A stretch of 64,000 nucleotides of DNA from Dermacentor variabilis (taxonomy: Eukaryota; Arthropoda; Arachnida; Ixodida; Ixodidae): contig NW_027460418.1 of NCBI RefSeq assembly GCF_050947875.1, forward strand, positions 1 to 64,000, written 5' to 3'. Within the stretch, counting starts at the first letter, position 1. Each line of letters begins with the position of its first letter. The notes beneath the pieces were generated by a model that ran no database searches, was not told where the DNA came from, and was given only the letters and a program-made list of their open reading frames with translations. Below are positions 1 to 12,100 of the stretch, one piece after another. A program made the translations under genes and the position numbers.

Positions 1-24
1 CGGGTGCTAAAAAGAGCAGCATCG
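1..24 (+). repeat. Partial monomer at left edge
   Basis: These 24 bases correspond to monomer positions 156-179 and run directly into the first complete monomer at 25. The array therefore extends to the left of the window. Confidence 0.97.
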
Positions 25-2029
25 GCATGCTTTTCACGTCGTTTGGTATAAATCCACGTGCGCGTTCTGCCAAAAGCACCATTTGCATGCATATCGTGTG
101 GTTTTGCAGAAAACTGCGTCCGCGTCTACCAAAAGATGCATGTGCATGCTTAAAACGCGTTTTGGAACAAATCCATGTGCGGGCGCTAAAAAGAGCAGCA
201 TCCGCATACTTTTCACGTCGTTTGGTATAAATCCACGTGCGCGTTCTGCCAAAAGCACCATTTGCATGCATATCGTGTGGTTTTGCAGAAAACTGCGTCC
301 GCGTCTACCAAAAGATGCGTGTGCATGCTTAAAACGCGTTTTGGCACAAATCCATGTACGGGTGCTAAAAAGAGCAGCATCGGCATGCTTTTCACGTCGT
401 TTGGTAGAAATCCACGTGCGCGTTCTGCCAAAAGCACCATTTGCAAGCATATCGTGTGGTTTTGCAGAAAACTGCGTTCGCGTCTACCAAAAGATGCATG
501 TGCATGCTTAAAACGCGTTTTGGCACAAATCCATGAGCGGGTGCTAAAAAGAGCAGCATCGGCATGCTTTTCACGTCGTTTGGTAGGAATCCACGCGCGC
601 GTTCTGCCAAAAGCACCATTTGCATGCATATCGTGTGGTTTTGCAGAAAACTGCGTCCGCGTCTACCAAAAGATGCATGTGCATGCTTAAAACACTTTTT
701 GGCACAAATCCATGTGCGGGTGCTAAAAAGAGCAGCATCGGCATGCTTTTCACGTCGTTTGGTAGAAATCCACGCGCGCGTTCTGCCAAAAGCACCATTT
801 GCATGCATATCGTGTGGTTTTGCAGAAAACTGCGTCCGCGTCTACCAAAAGATGCATGTGCATGCTTAAAACGCGTTTTGGCACAAATCCATGTGCGGGT
901 GCTAAAAAGAGCAGCATCGGCATGCTTTTCACGTCGTTTGGTAGAAATCCACGTGCGCGTTCTGCAAAAAGCACCATTTGCATGCATATCGTGTGGTTTT
1001 GCAGAAAACTGCGTCCGCGTCTACCAAAAGATGCATGTGCATGCTTAAAACGCGTTTTGGCACAAATCCATGTGCGGGTGCTAAAAGAGCACCATCGGCA
1101 TGCTTTTCACGTCGTTTGGTAGAAATCCACGTGCGCGTTCTGCCAAAAGCACCATTTGCATGCATATCGTGTGGTTTTGCAGAAAACTGCGTCCGCGTCT
1201 ACCAAAAGATGCGTGTGCATGCTTAAAACGCGTTTTGGCACAAATCCATGTGCGGGTGCTAAAAAGAGCAGCATCGGCATGCTTTTCACGTCGTTTGGTA
1301 TAAATACACGTGCGCGTTCTGCCAAAAGCACCATTTGCATGCATATCGTGTGGTTTTGCAGAAAACTGCGTTCGCGTCTACCGAAAGATGCATGTGCATG
1401 CTTAAAACACGTTTTGGCACAAATGCATGAGCGGGTGCTAAAAAGAGCAGCATCCGCATGCTTTTCACGTCGTTTGGTATAAATACACGTGCGCGTTCTG
1501 CCAAAAGCACCATTTGCATGCATATCGTGTGGTTTTGCAGAAAACTGCGTCCGCGTCTACCAAAAGATGCGTGTGCATGCTTAAAACGCGTTTTGGCACA
1601 AATCCATGTACGGGTGCTAAAAAGAGCAGCATCGGCATGCTTTTCACGTCGTTTGGTAGAAATCCACGTGCGCGTTCTCCCAAAAGCACCATTTGCATGC
1701 ATATCGTGTGGTTTTGCAGAAAACTGCGTTCGCGTCTACCGAAAGATGCATGTGCATGCTTAAAACACGTTTTGGCACAAATGCATGAGCGGGTGCTAAA
1801 AAGAGCAGCATCGGCATGCTTTTCACGTCGTTTGGTAGGAATCCACGCGCGCGTTCTGCCATAAGCACCATTTGCATGCATATCGTGTGGTTTTGCAGAA
1901 AACTGCGTCCGCGTCTACCAAAAGATGCATGTGCATGCTTAAAACGCGTTTTGGCACAAATCCATGTGCGGGTGCTAAAAAGAGCAGCATCGGCATGATT
2001 TTCACGTCGTTTGGTAGAAATCCACGCGC

Positions 2030-4315
2030 GCGTTCTGCCAAAAGCACCATTTGCATGCATATCGTGTGGTTTTGCAGAAAACTGCGTCCGCGTCTACCAA
2101 AAGATGCATGTGCATGCTTAAAACGCGTTTTGGCACAAATCCATGTGCGGGTGCTAAAAAGAGCAGCATCGGCATGCTTTTCACGTCGTTTGGTAGAAAT
2201 CCACGTGCGCCTTCTGCCAAAAGCACCATTTGCATGCATATCGTGTGGTTTTGCAGAAAACTGCGTCCGCGTCTACCAAAAGATGCATGTGCATGCTTAA
2301 AACGCGTTTTGGCACAAATCCATGTGCGGGTGCTAAAAAAAGCAGCATCGGCATGCTTTTCACGTCGTTTGGTAGAAATCCACGTGCGCATTCTGCCAAA
2401 AGCACCATTTGCATGCATATCGTGTGGTTTTGCGGAAAACTGCGTTCACGTCTACCAAAAGATGCATGTGCATGCTTAAAACGTGTTTTGGCACAAATCC
2501 ATGTGCGGGTGCTAAAAAGAGCAGCATCGGCATGCCTTTCACGTCGTTTGGTAGAAATCCACGTGCGCGTTCTGCCAAAAGCACCATTTGCATGCATATC
2601 GTGTGGTTTTGCAGAAAACTGCGTCCGCGTCTACCAAAAGATGCATGTGCATGCTTAAAACGCGTTTTGGAACAAATCCATGTGCGGGTGCTAAAAAGAG
2701 CAGCATCCGCATGCTTTTCACGTCGTTTGGTATAAATCCACGTGCGCGTTCTGCGAAAAGCACCATTTGCATGTATATCGTGTGGTTTTGCAGAAAACTG
2801 CGTCCGCGTCTACCAAAAGATGCGTGTGCATGCTTAAAACGCGTTTTGGCACAAATCCATGTACGGGTGCTAAAAAGAGCAGCATCGGCATGCTTTTCAC
2901 GTCGTTTGGTAGAAATCCACGTGCGCGTTCTGCCAAAAGCACCATTTGCATGCATATCGTGTGGTTTTGCAGAAAACTGCGTTCGCGTCTACCAAAAGAT
3001 GCATGTGCATGCTTAAAACGCGTTTTGGCACAAATCCATGAGCGGGTGCTAAAAAGAGCAGCATCGGCATGCTTTTCGCGTCGTTTGGTAGGAATCCACG
3101 CGCGCGTTCTGCCAAAAGCACCATTTGCATGCATATCGTGTGGTTTTGCAGAAAACTGCGTCCGCGTCTACCAAAAGATGCATGTGCATGCTTAAAACGC
3201 GTTTTGGCACAAATCCATGTGCGGGTGCTAAAAAGAGCAGCATCGGCATGCTTTTCACGTCGTTTGGTAGAAATCCACGTGCGCCTTCTGCCAAAAGCAC
3301 CATTTGCATGCATATCGTGTGGTTTTGCAGAAAACTGCGTCCGCGTCTACCAAAAGATGCATGTGCATGCTTAAAACGCGTTTTGGCACAAATCCATGTG
3401 CGGGTGCTAAAAAGAGCAGCATCGGCATGCTTTTCACGTCGTTTGGTAGAAATCCACGTGCGCATTCTGCCAAAAGCACCATTTGCATGCATATCGTGTG
3501 GTTTTGCGGAAAACTGCGTTCGCGTCTACCAAAAGATGCATGTGCATGCTTAAAACGTGTTTTGGCACAAATCCATGTGCGGGTGCTAAAAAGAGCAGCA
3601 TCGGCATGCCTTTCACGTCGTTTGGTAGAAATCCACGTGCGCGTTCTGCCAAAAGCACCATTTGCATGCATATCGTGTGGTTTTGCAGAAAACTGCGTCC
3701 GCGTCTACCAAAAGATGCATGTGCATGCTTAAAACGCGTTTTGGAACAAATCCATGTGCGGGTGCTAAAAAGAGCAGCATCCGCATGCTTTTCACGTCGT
3801 TTGGTATAAATCCACGTGCGCGTTCTGCGAAAAGCACCATTTGCATGCATATCGTGTGGTTTTGCAGAAAACTGCGTCCGCGTCTACCAAAAGATGCGTG
3901 TGCATGCTTAAAACGCGTTTTGGCACAAATCCATGTACGGGTGCTAAAAAGAGCAGCATCGGCATGCTTTTCACGTCGTTTGGTAGAAATCCACGTGCGC
4001 GTTCTGCCAAAAGCACCATTTGCATGCATATCGTGTGGTTTTGCAGAAAACTGCGTTCGCGTCTACCAAAAGATGCATGTGCATGCTTAAAACGCGTTTT
4101 GGCACAAATCCATGAGCGGGTGCTAAAAAGAGCAGCATCGGCATGCTTTTCGCGTCGTTTGGTAGGAATCCACGCGCGCGTTCTGCCAAAAGCACCATTT
4201 GCATGCATATCGTGTGGTTTTGCAGAAAACTGCGTCCGCGTCTACCAAAAGATGCATGTGCATGCTTAAAACGCGTTTTGGCACAAATCCATGTGCGGGT
4301 GCTAAAAAGAGCAGC
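2030..4315 (+). repeat. 6-mer higher-order repeat, period 1074 bp
   Basis: Variants in about 2030-3240 recur 1074 bp (6 x 179) later in about 3104-4315. They include CGTGCGCATTCTGCC (2387 and 3461), GTTTTGCGGAAAAC, TATAAAT with TCTGCGAAAAGC, and CTTTTCGCGTCG (3073 and 4147). A third copy of most of the unit lies near 6346-7370, carried there by the 17-mer duplication. Copy edges are estimated from where variants stop matching. Confidence 0.8.
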
Positions 4316-7300
4316 ATCGGCATACTTTTCACGTCGTTTGGTAGAAATCCACGTGCGCGTTCTGCCAAAAGCACCATTTGCATGCATATCGTGTGGTTTT
4401 GCAGAAAACTGCGTTCGCGTCTACCGAAAGATGCATGTGCATGCTTAAAACACGTTTTGGCACAAATGCATGAGCGGGTGCTAAAAAGAGCAGCATCGGC
4501 ATGCTTTTCACGTCGTTTGGTAGGAATCCACGCGCGCGTTCTGCCATGGGCACCATTTGCATGCATATCGTGTGGTTTTGCAGAAAACTGCGTCCGCGTC
4601 TACCAAAAGATGCATGTGCATGCTTAAAACGCGTTTTGGCACAAATCCATGTGCGGGTGCTAAAAAGAGCAGCATCGGCATGCCTTTCACGTCGTTTGGT
4701 AGAAATCCACGTGCGCGTTCTGCCAAAAGCACCATTTGCATGCATATCGTGTGGTTTTGCTGAAAACAGCGTCCGCGTCTACCAAAAGATGCATGTGCAT
4801 GCTTAAAACGCGTTTTGGAACAAATCCATGTGCGGGTGCTAAAAAGAGCAGCATCCGCATGCTTTTCACGTCGTTTGGTATAAATCAACGTGCGCGTTCT
4901 GCCAAAAGCACCATTTGCATGCATATCGTGTGGTTTTGCAGAAAACTGCGTCCGCGTCTACCAAAAGATGCGTGTGCATGCTTAAAACGCGTTTTGGCAC
5001 AAATCCGTGTACGGGTGCTAAAAAGAGCAGCATCGGCATGCTTTTCACGTCGTTTGGTAGAAATCCACGTGCGCGTTCTGCCAAAAGCACCATTTGCATG
5101 CATATCGTGTGGTTTTGCAGAAAACTGCGTTCGCGTCTACCAAAAGATGCATGTGCATGCTTAAAACGCGTTTTGGAACAAATCCATGTGCGGGTGCTAA
5201 AAAGAGCAGCATCCGCATGCTTTTCACGTCGTTTGGTATAAATCCACGTGCGCGTTCTGCCAAAAGCACCATTTGCATGCATATCGTGTGGTTTTGCAGA
5301 AAACTGCGTCCGCGTCTACCAAAAGATGCATGTGCATGCTTAAAACGCGTTTTGGAACAAATCCATGTGCGGGTGCTAAAAAGAGCAGCATCCGCATGCT
5401 TTTCACGTCATTTGGTATAAATCCACGTGCGCGTTCTGCCAAAAGCACCATTGCATGCATATCGTGTGGTTTTGCAGAAAACTGCGTCCGCGTCTACCAA
5501 AAGATGCGTGTGCATGCTTAAAACGCGTTTTGGCACAAATCCATGTACGGGTGCTAAAAAGAGCAGCATCGGCATGCTTTTCACGTCGTTTGGTAGAAAT
5601 CCACGTGCGCGTTCTGCCAAAAGCACCATTTGCATGCATATCGTGTGGTTTTGCAGAAAACTGCGTTCGCGTCTACCAAAAGATGCATGTGCATGCTTAA
5701 AACGCGTTTTGGCACAAATCCATGAGCGGGTGCTAAAAAGAGCAGCATCGGCATGCTTTTCACGTCGTTTGGTAGGAATCCACGGGCGCGTTCTGCCAAA
5801 AGCACCATTTGCATGCATATCGTGTGGTTTTGCAGAAAACTGCGTCCGCGTCTACCAAAAGATGCATGTGCATGCTTAAAACACTTTTTGGCACAAATCC
5901 ATGTGCGGGTGCTAAAAAGAGCAGCATCGGCATGCTTTTCACGTCGTTTGGTAGAAATCCACGCGCGCGTTCTGCCAAAAGCACCATTTGCATGCATATC
6001 GTGTGGTTTTGCAGAAAACTGCGTCCGCGTCTACCAAAAGATGCATGTGCATGCTTAAAACGCGTTTTGGCACAAATCCATGTGCGGGTGCTAAAAAGAG
6101 CAGCATCGGCATGCTTTTCACGTCGTTTGGTATAAATCCACGTGCGCGTTCTGCGAAAAGCACCATTTGCATGCATATCGTGTGGTTTTGCAGAAAACTG
6201 CGTCCGCGTCTACCAAAAGATGCGTGTGCATGCTTAAAACGCGTTTTGGCACAAATCCATGTACGGGTGCTAAAAAGAGCAGCATCGGCATGCTTTTCAC
6301 GTCGTTTGGTAGAAATCCACGTGCGCGTTCTGCCAAAAGCACCATTTGCATGCATATCGTGTGGTTTTGCAGAAAACTGCGTCCGCGTCTACCAAAAGAT
6401 GCATGTGCATGCTTAAAACGCGTTTTGGCACAAATCCATGTGCGGGTGCTAAAAAGAGCAGTATCGGCATGCTTTTCACGTCGTTTGGTAGAAATCCACG
6501 TGCGCATTCTGCCAAAAGCACCATTTGCATGCATATCGTGTGGTTTTGCGGAAAACTGCGTTCGCGTCTACCAAAAGATGCATGTGCATGCTTAAAACGT
6601 GTTTTGGCACAAATCCATGTGCGGGTGCTAAAAAGAGCAGCATCGGCATGCCTTTCACGTCGTTTGGTAGAAATCCACGTGCACGTTCTGCCAAAAGCAC
6701 CATTTGCATGCATATCGTGTGGTTTTGCAGAAGACTGCTTCCGCGTCTACCAAAAGATGCATGTGCATGCTTAAAACGCGTTTTGGAACAAATCCATGTG
6801 CGGGTGCTAAAAAGAGCAGCATCCGCATGCTTTTCACGTCGTTTGGTATAAATCCACGTGCGCGTTCTGCGAAAAGCACCATTTGCATGCATATCGTGTG
6901 GTTTTGCAGAAAACTGCGTCCGCGTCTACCAAAAGATGCGTGTGCATGCTTAAAACGCGTTTTGGCACAAATCCATGTACGGGTGCTAAAAAGAGCAGCA
7001 TCGGCATGCTTTTCACGTCGTTTGGTAGAAATCCACGTGCGCGTTCTGCCAAAAGCACCATTTGCATGCATATCGTGTGGTTTTGCAGAAAACTGCGTTC
7101 GCGTCTTCCAAAAGATGCATGTGCATGCTTAAAACGCGTTTTGGCACAAATCCATGAGCGGGTGCTAAAAAGAGCAGCATCGGCATGCTTTTCGCGTCGT
7201 TTGGTAGGAATCCACGCGCGCGTTCTGCCAAAAGCACCATTTGCATGCATATCGTGTGGTTTTGCAGAAAACTGCGTCCGCGTCTACCAAAAGATGCATG

Positions 7301-9142
7301 TGCATGCTTAAAACGCGTTTTGGCACAAATCCATGTGCGGGTGCTAAAAAGAGCAGCATCGGCATACTTTTCACGTCGTTTGGTAGAAATCCACGTGCGC
7401 GTTCTGCCAAAAGCACCATTTGCATGCATATCGTGTGGTTTTGCAGAAAACTGCGTTCGCGTCTACCGAAAGATGCATGTGCATGCTTAAAACACGTTTT
7501 GGCACAAATGCATGAGCGGGTGCTAAAAAGAGCAGCATCGGCATGCTTTTCACGTCGTTTGGTAGGAATCCACGCGCGCGTTCTGCCATAAGCACCATTT
7601 GCATGCATATCGTGTGGTTTTGCAGAAAACTGCGTCCGCGTCTACCAAAAGATGCATGTGCATGCTTAAAACGCGTTTTGGCACAAATCCATGTGCGGGT
7701 GCTAAAAAGAGCAGCATCGGCATGCCTTTCACGTCGTTTGGTAGAAATCCACGTGCGCGTTCTGCCAAAAGCACCATTTGCATGCATATCGTGTGGTTTT
7801 GCTGAAAACAGCGTCCGCGTCTACCAAAAGAGGCATGTGCATGCTTAAAACGCGTTTTGGAACAAATCCATGTGCGGGTGCTAAAATGAGCAGCATCCGC
7901 ATGCTTTTCACGTCGTTTGGTATAAATCAACGTGCGCGTTCTGCCAAAAGCACCATTTGCATGCATATCGTGTGGTTTTGCAGAAAACTGCGTCCGCGTC
8001 TACCAAAAGATGCGTGTGCATGCTTAAAACGCGTTTTGGCACAAATCCGTGTACGGGTGCTAAAAAGAGCAGCATCGGCATGCTTTTCACGTCGTTTGGT
8101 AGAAATCAACGTGCGCGTTCTGCCAAAAGCACCATTTGCATGCATATCGTGTGGTTTTGCAGAAAACTGCGTTCGCGTCTACCAAAAGATGCATGTGCAT
8201 GCTTAAAACGCGTTTTGGAACAAATCCATGTGCGGGTGCTAAAAAGAGCAGCATCCGCATGCTTTTCACGTCGTTTGGTATAAATCCACGTGCGCGTTCT
8301 GCCAAAAGCACCATTTGCATGCATATCGTGTGGTTTTGCAGAAAACTGCGTCCGCGTCTACCAAAAGATGCATGTGCATGCTTAAAACGCGTTTTGGAAC
8401 AAATCCATGTGCGGGTGCTAAAAAGAGCAGCATCCGCATGCTTTTCACGTCATTTGGTATAAATCCACGTGCGCGTTCTGCCAAAAGCACCATTGCATGC
8501 ATATCGTGTGGTTTTGCAGAAAACTGCGTCCGCGTCTACCAAAAGATGCGTGTGGATGCTTAAAACGCGTTTTGGCACAAATCCATGTACGGGTGCTAAA
8601 AAGAGCAGCATCGGCATGCTTTTCACGTCGTTTGGTAGAAATCCACGTGCGCGTTCTGCCAAAAGCACCATTTGCATGCATATCGTGTGGTTTTGCAGAA
8701 AACTGCGTTCGCGTCTACCAAAAGATGCATGTGCATGCTTAAAACGCGTTTTGGCACAAATCCATGAGCGGGTGATAAAAAGAGCAGCATCGGCATGGTT
8801 TTCACGTCGTTTGGTAGGAATCCACGCGCGCGTTCTGCCAAAAGCACCATTTGCATGCATATCGTGTGGTTTTGCAGAAAACTGCGTCCGCGTCTACCAA
8901 AAGATGCATGTGCATGCTTAAAACACTTTTTGGCACAAATTCATGTGCGGGTGCTAAAAAGAGCAGCATCGGCATGCTTTTCACGTCGTTTGGTAGAAAT
9001 CCACGCGCGCGTTCTGCCAAAAGCACCATTTGCATGCATATCGTGTGGTTTTGCAGAAAACTGCGTCCGCGTCTACCAAAAGATGCATGTGCATGCTTAA
9101 AACGCGTTTTGGCACAAATCCATGTGCGGGTGCTAAAAAGAG
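3300..9142 (+). repeat. 17-mer higher-order repeat, period 3042 bp
   Basis: About 3300-6100 recurs at about 6342-9142. The offset is 3042, which is 17 monomers minus 1 bp because the unit contains one 178-bp monomer. Diagnostic pairs are TTTTGCTGAAAACAG at 4755 and 7797, the CCATTGCAT deletion at 5451 and 8493, and AAAACACTTTTTGG near 5880 and 8921. The copies are close but not identical; for example, CCATGGGCACC near 4545 reads CCATAAGCACC near 7587. This fits tandem duplication of a block that already contained the 6-mer. Confidence 0.82.
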
Positions 9143-9189
9143 CAGCATCGGCATGCTTTTCACGTCGTTTGGTAGAAATCCACGTGCGC

Positions 9190-12100
9190 GTTCTGCAAAA
9201 AGCACCATTTGCATGCATATCGTGTGGTTTTGCAGAAAACTGCGTCCGCGTCTACCAAAAGATGCATGTGCATGCTTAAAACGCGTTTTGGCACAAATAT
9301 ATGTGCGGGTGCTAAAAAGAGCAGCATCGGCATGCCTTTCACGTCGTTTGGTAGAAATCCACGTGCGCGTTCTGCCAAAAGCACCATTTGCATGCATATC
9401 GTGTGGTTTTGCAGAAAACTGCGTCCGCGTCTACCAAAAGATGCATGTGCATGCTTAAAACGCCTTTTGGCACAAATCCATGTGCGGGTGCTAAAAAGAC
9501 CAGCATCGGCATGCTTTTCACGTCGTTTGGTATAAATCCACGTGCGCGTTCTGCCAAAAGCACTATTTGCATGCATATCGTGTGGTTTTGCAGAAAACTG
9601 CGTCCGCGTCTACCAAAAGATGCATGTGCATGCTCAAAGCGCGTTTTGGCACAAATCCATGTGCGGGTGCTAAAAAGAGCAGCATCGGCATGCTTTTCAC
9701 GTGGTTTGGTAGAAATCCACGTGCGCGTTCTGCCAAAACCACCATTTGCATGCATATCGTGTGGTTTTGCAGAAAACTGCGTCCGCGTCTACCAAAAGAT
9801 GCATGTACATGCTTAAAACGCGTTTCGGCACAAATCCATGTGCGGGTGCTAAAAAGAGCAGCATCGGCATGCTTTTCACGTCGTTTGGTAGAAAACCACG
9901 CGCGCGTTCTGCCAATAGCACCATTTGCCTGCATATCGTGTGGTTTTGCAGAAAACTGCGTCCGCGTCTACCAAAAGATGCATGTGCATGCTTAAAACGC
10001 GTTTTGGCACAAACCCATGTGCGGGTGCTAAAAAGAGCAGCATCGGCATGCTTTTACACGTCGTTTGGTAGAAATCCACGCGCGCGTTCTGCCAAAAGCA
10101 CCATTTGCATGCATATCGTGTGGTTTTGCAGAAAACTGCGTCCGCGTCTACCAAAAGATGCATGTGCATGCTTAAAACGCGTTATGGCACAAATCCATGT
10201 GCGGGTGCTAAAAAGAGCAGCATCGGCATGCTTTTCACGTCGTTTGGTAGAAATCCACGCGCGCGTTCTGCCAAAAGCACCATTTGCATGCATATCGTGT
10301 GGTTTTGCAGAAAACTGCGTCCGCGTCTACCAAAAGTTGCATGTGCATGCTTAAAACGCGTTTTGGCACAAATCCATGAGCGGGTGCTAAAAAGAGCAGC
10401 ATCGGCATGCTTTTCACGTCGTTTGGTAGAAATCCACGCGCGCGTTCTGCCAAAAGCACCATTTGCATGCATATCGTGTGGTTTTGCAGAAAACTGCGTC
10501 CGCCTCTACCAAAAGATGCATGTGCATGCTTAAAACGCGTTTTGGCACAAATCCAGGTGCGGGTGCTAAAAAGAGCAGCATCGGCATGCTTTTCACGTGG
10601 TTTGGTAGAAATCCACGTGCGCGTTCTGTCAAAAGCACCATTTGCATGCATATCGTGTGGTTTTGCAGAAAACTGCGTCCGCGTCTACCAAAAGATGCAT
10701 GTGCATGCTTAAAACGCGTTTTGGCACAAATCCATGTGCGGGTGCTAAAAAGAGCAGCATCGGCATGCCTTTCACGTCGTTTGGTAGAAATCCACGTGCG
10801 CGTTCTGCCAAAAGCACCATTTGCATGCATATCGTGTGGTTTTGCAGAAAACTGCGTCCGCGTCTACCAAAAGATGCATGTGCATGCTTAAAACGCGTTT
10901 TGGCACAAATCCATGTGCGGGTGCTAAAAAGAGCAGCATCGGCATGCTTTTCACGTCGTTTGGTAGAAATCCACGCGCGCGTTCTGCCAAAAGCACCATT
11001 TGCATGCATATCGTGTGGTTTTGCAGAAAACTGCGTCCGCGTCTACCAAAAGTTGCATGTGCATGCTTAAAACGCGTTTTGGCACAAATCCATGAGCGGG
11101 TGCTAAAAAGAGCAGCATCGGCATGCTTTTCACGTCGTTTGGTAGAAATCCACGCCGCGTTCTGCCAAAAGCACCATTTGCATGCATATCGTGTGGTTTT
11201 GCAGAAAACTGCGTCCGCGTCTACCAAAAGATGCATGTGCATGCTTAAAACGTGTTTTGACACAAATCCATGTGCGGGTGCTAAAAAGAGCAGCATCGGC
11301 ATGCTTTTCACGTCGTTTGGTAGAAATCCACGTGCGCGTTCTGCCAAAAGCACCATTTGCATGCATATCGTGTGGTTTTGCAGAAAACTGTGTCCGCGTC
11401 TACCAAAAGATGCATGTGCATGCTTAAAACGCGTTTTGGCACAAATCCATGTGCGGATGCTAAAAAGAGCAGCATCGGCATGCATTTCACGTCGTTTGGT
11501 AGAAATCCACGTGCGCGTTCTGCCAAAAGCACCATTTGCATGCATATCGTGTGGTTTTGCAGAAAACTGCGTCCGCGTCTACCAAAAGATGCATTTGCAT
11601 GCTTAAAACGCGTTTTGGCACAAATCCATGTGCGGGTGCTAAAAAGAGCAGCATCGGCATGCTTTTCACGTGGTTTGGTAGAAATCCACGTGCGCGTTCT
11701 GCCAAAACCACCATTTGCATGCATATCGTGTGGTTTTGCAGAAAACTGCGTCCGCGTCTACCAAAAGATGCATGTGCATGCTTAAAACGCGTTTTGGCAC
11801 AAATCCATGTGCGGGTGCTAAAAAGAGCAGCATCTGCATGCCTTTCACGTCGTTTGGTAGAAATCCACGTGCGCGTTCTGCCGAAAGCACCATTTGCATG
11901 CATATCGTGTGGTTTTGCAGAAAACTGCGTCCGCGTCTACCAAAAGATGCATGTGCATGCTTAAAACGCGTTTTGGCACAAATCCATGTGCGGGGGCTAA
12001 AAAGAGCAGCATCGGCATGCTTTTCACGTCGTTTGGTAGAAATCCACGTGCGCGTTCTGCCAAAAGCACCATTTGCATGCATATCGTGTGGTTTTGCAGA

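Larger units (their letters stand above)
1..9150 (+). repeat. Domain I: variant-rich monomer subfamily
   Basis: Monomers here share linked variants that are rare elsewhere: GGTATAAAT or GGTAGGAAT at monomer 21-29, GATGCGTGTG, GTACGGGTG, GCGTTCGCG and CATGAGCGGG. Only three length variants occur: a 1-bp loss at 1085 (GCTAAAAGAGC) and the same CCATTGCAT 1-bp loss at 5451 and 8493. The domain is built from 6-mer and 17-mer higher-order copies. A further related copy lies at its left end, where AAAACACTTTTTGG occurs near 690 and again near 5880 and 8921. The right boundary is placed where these markers stop and CAAATATATG (near 9297) appears; it is approximate. Confidence 0.75.
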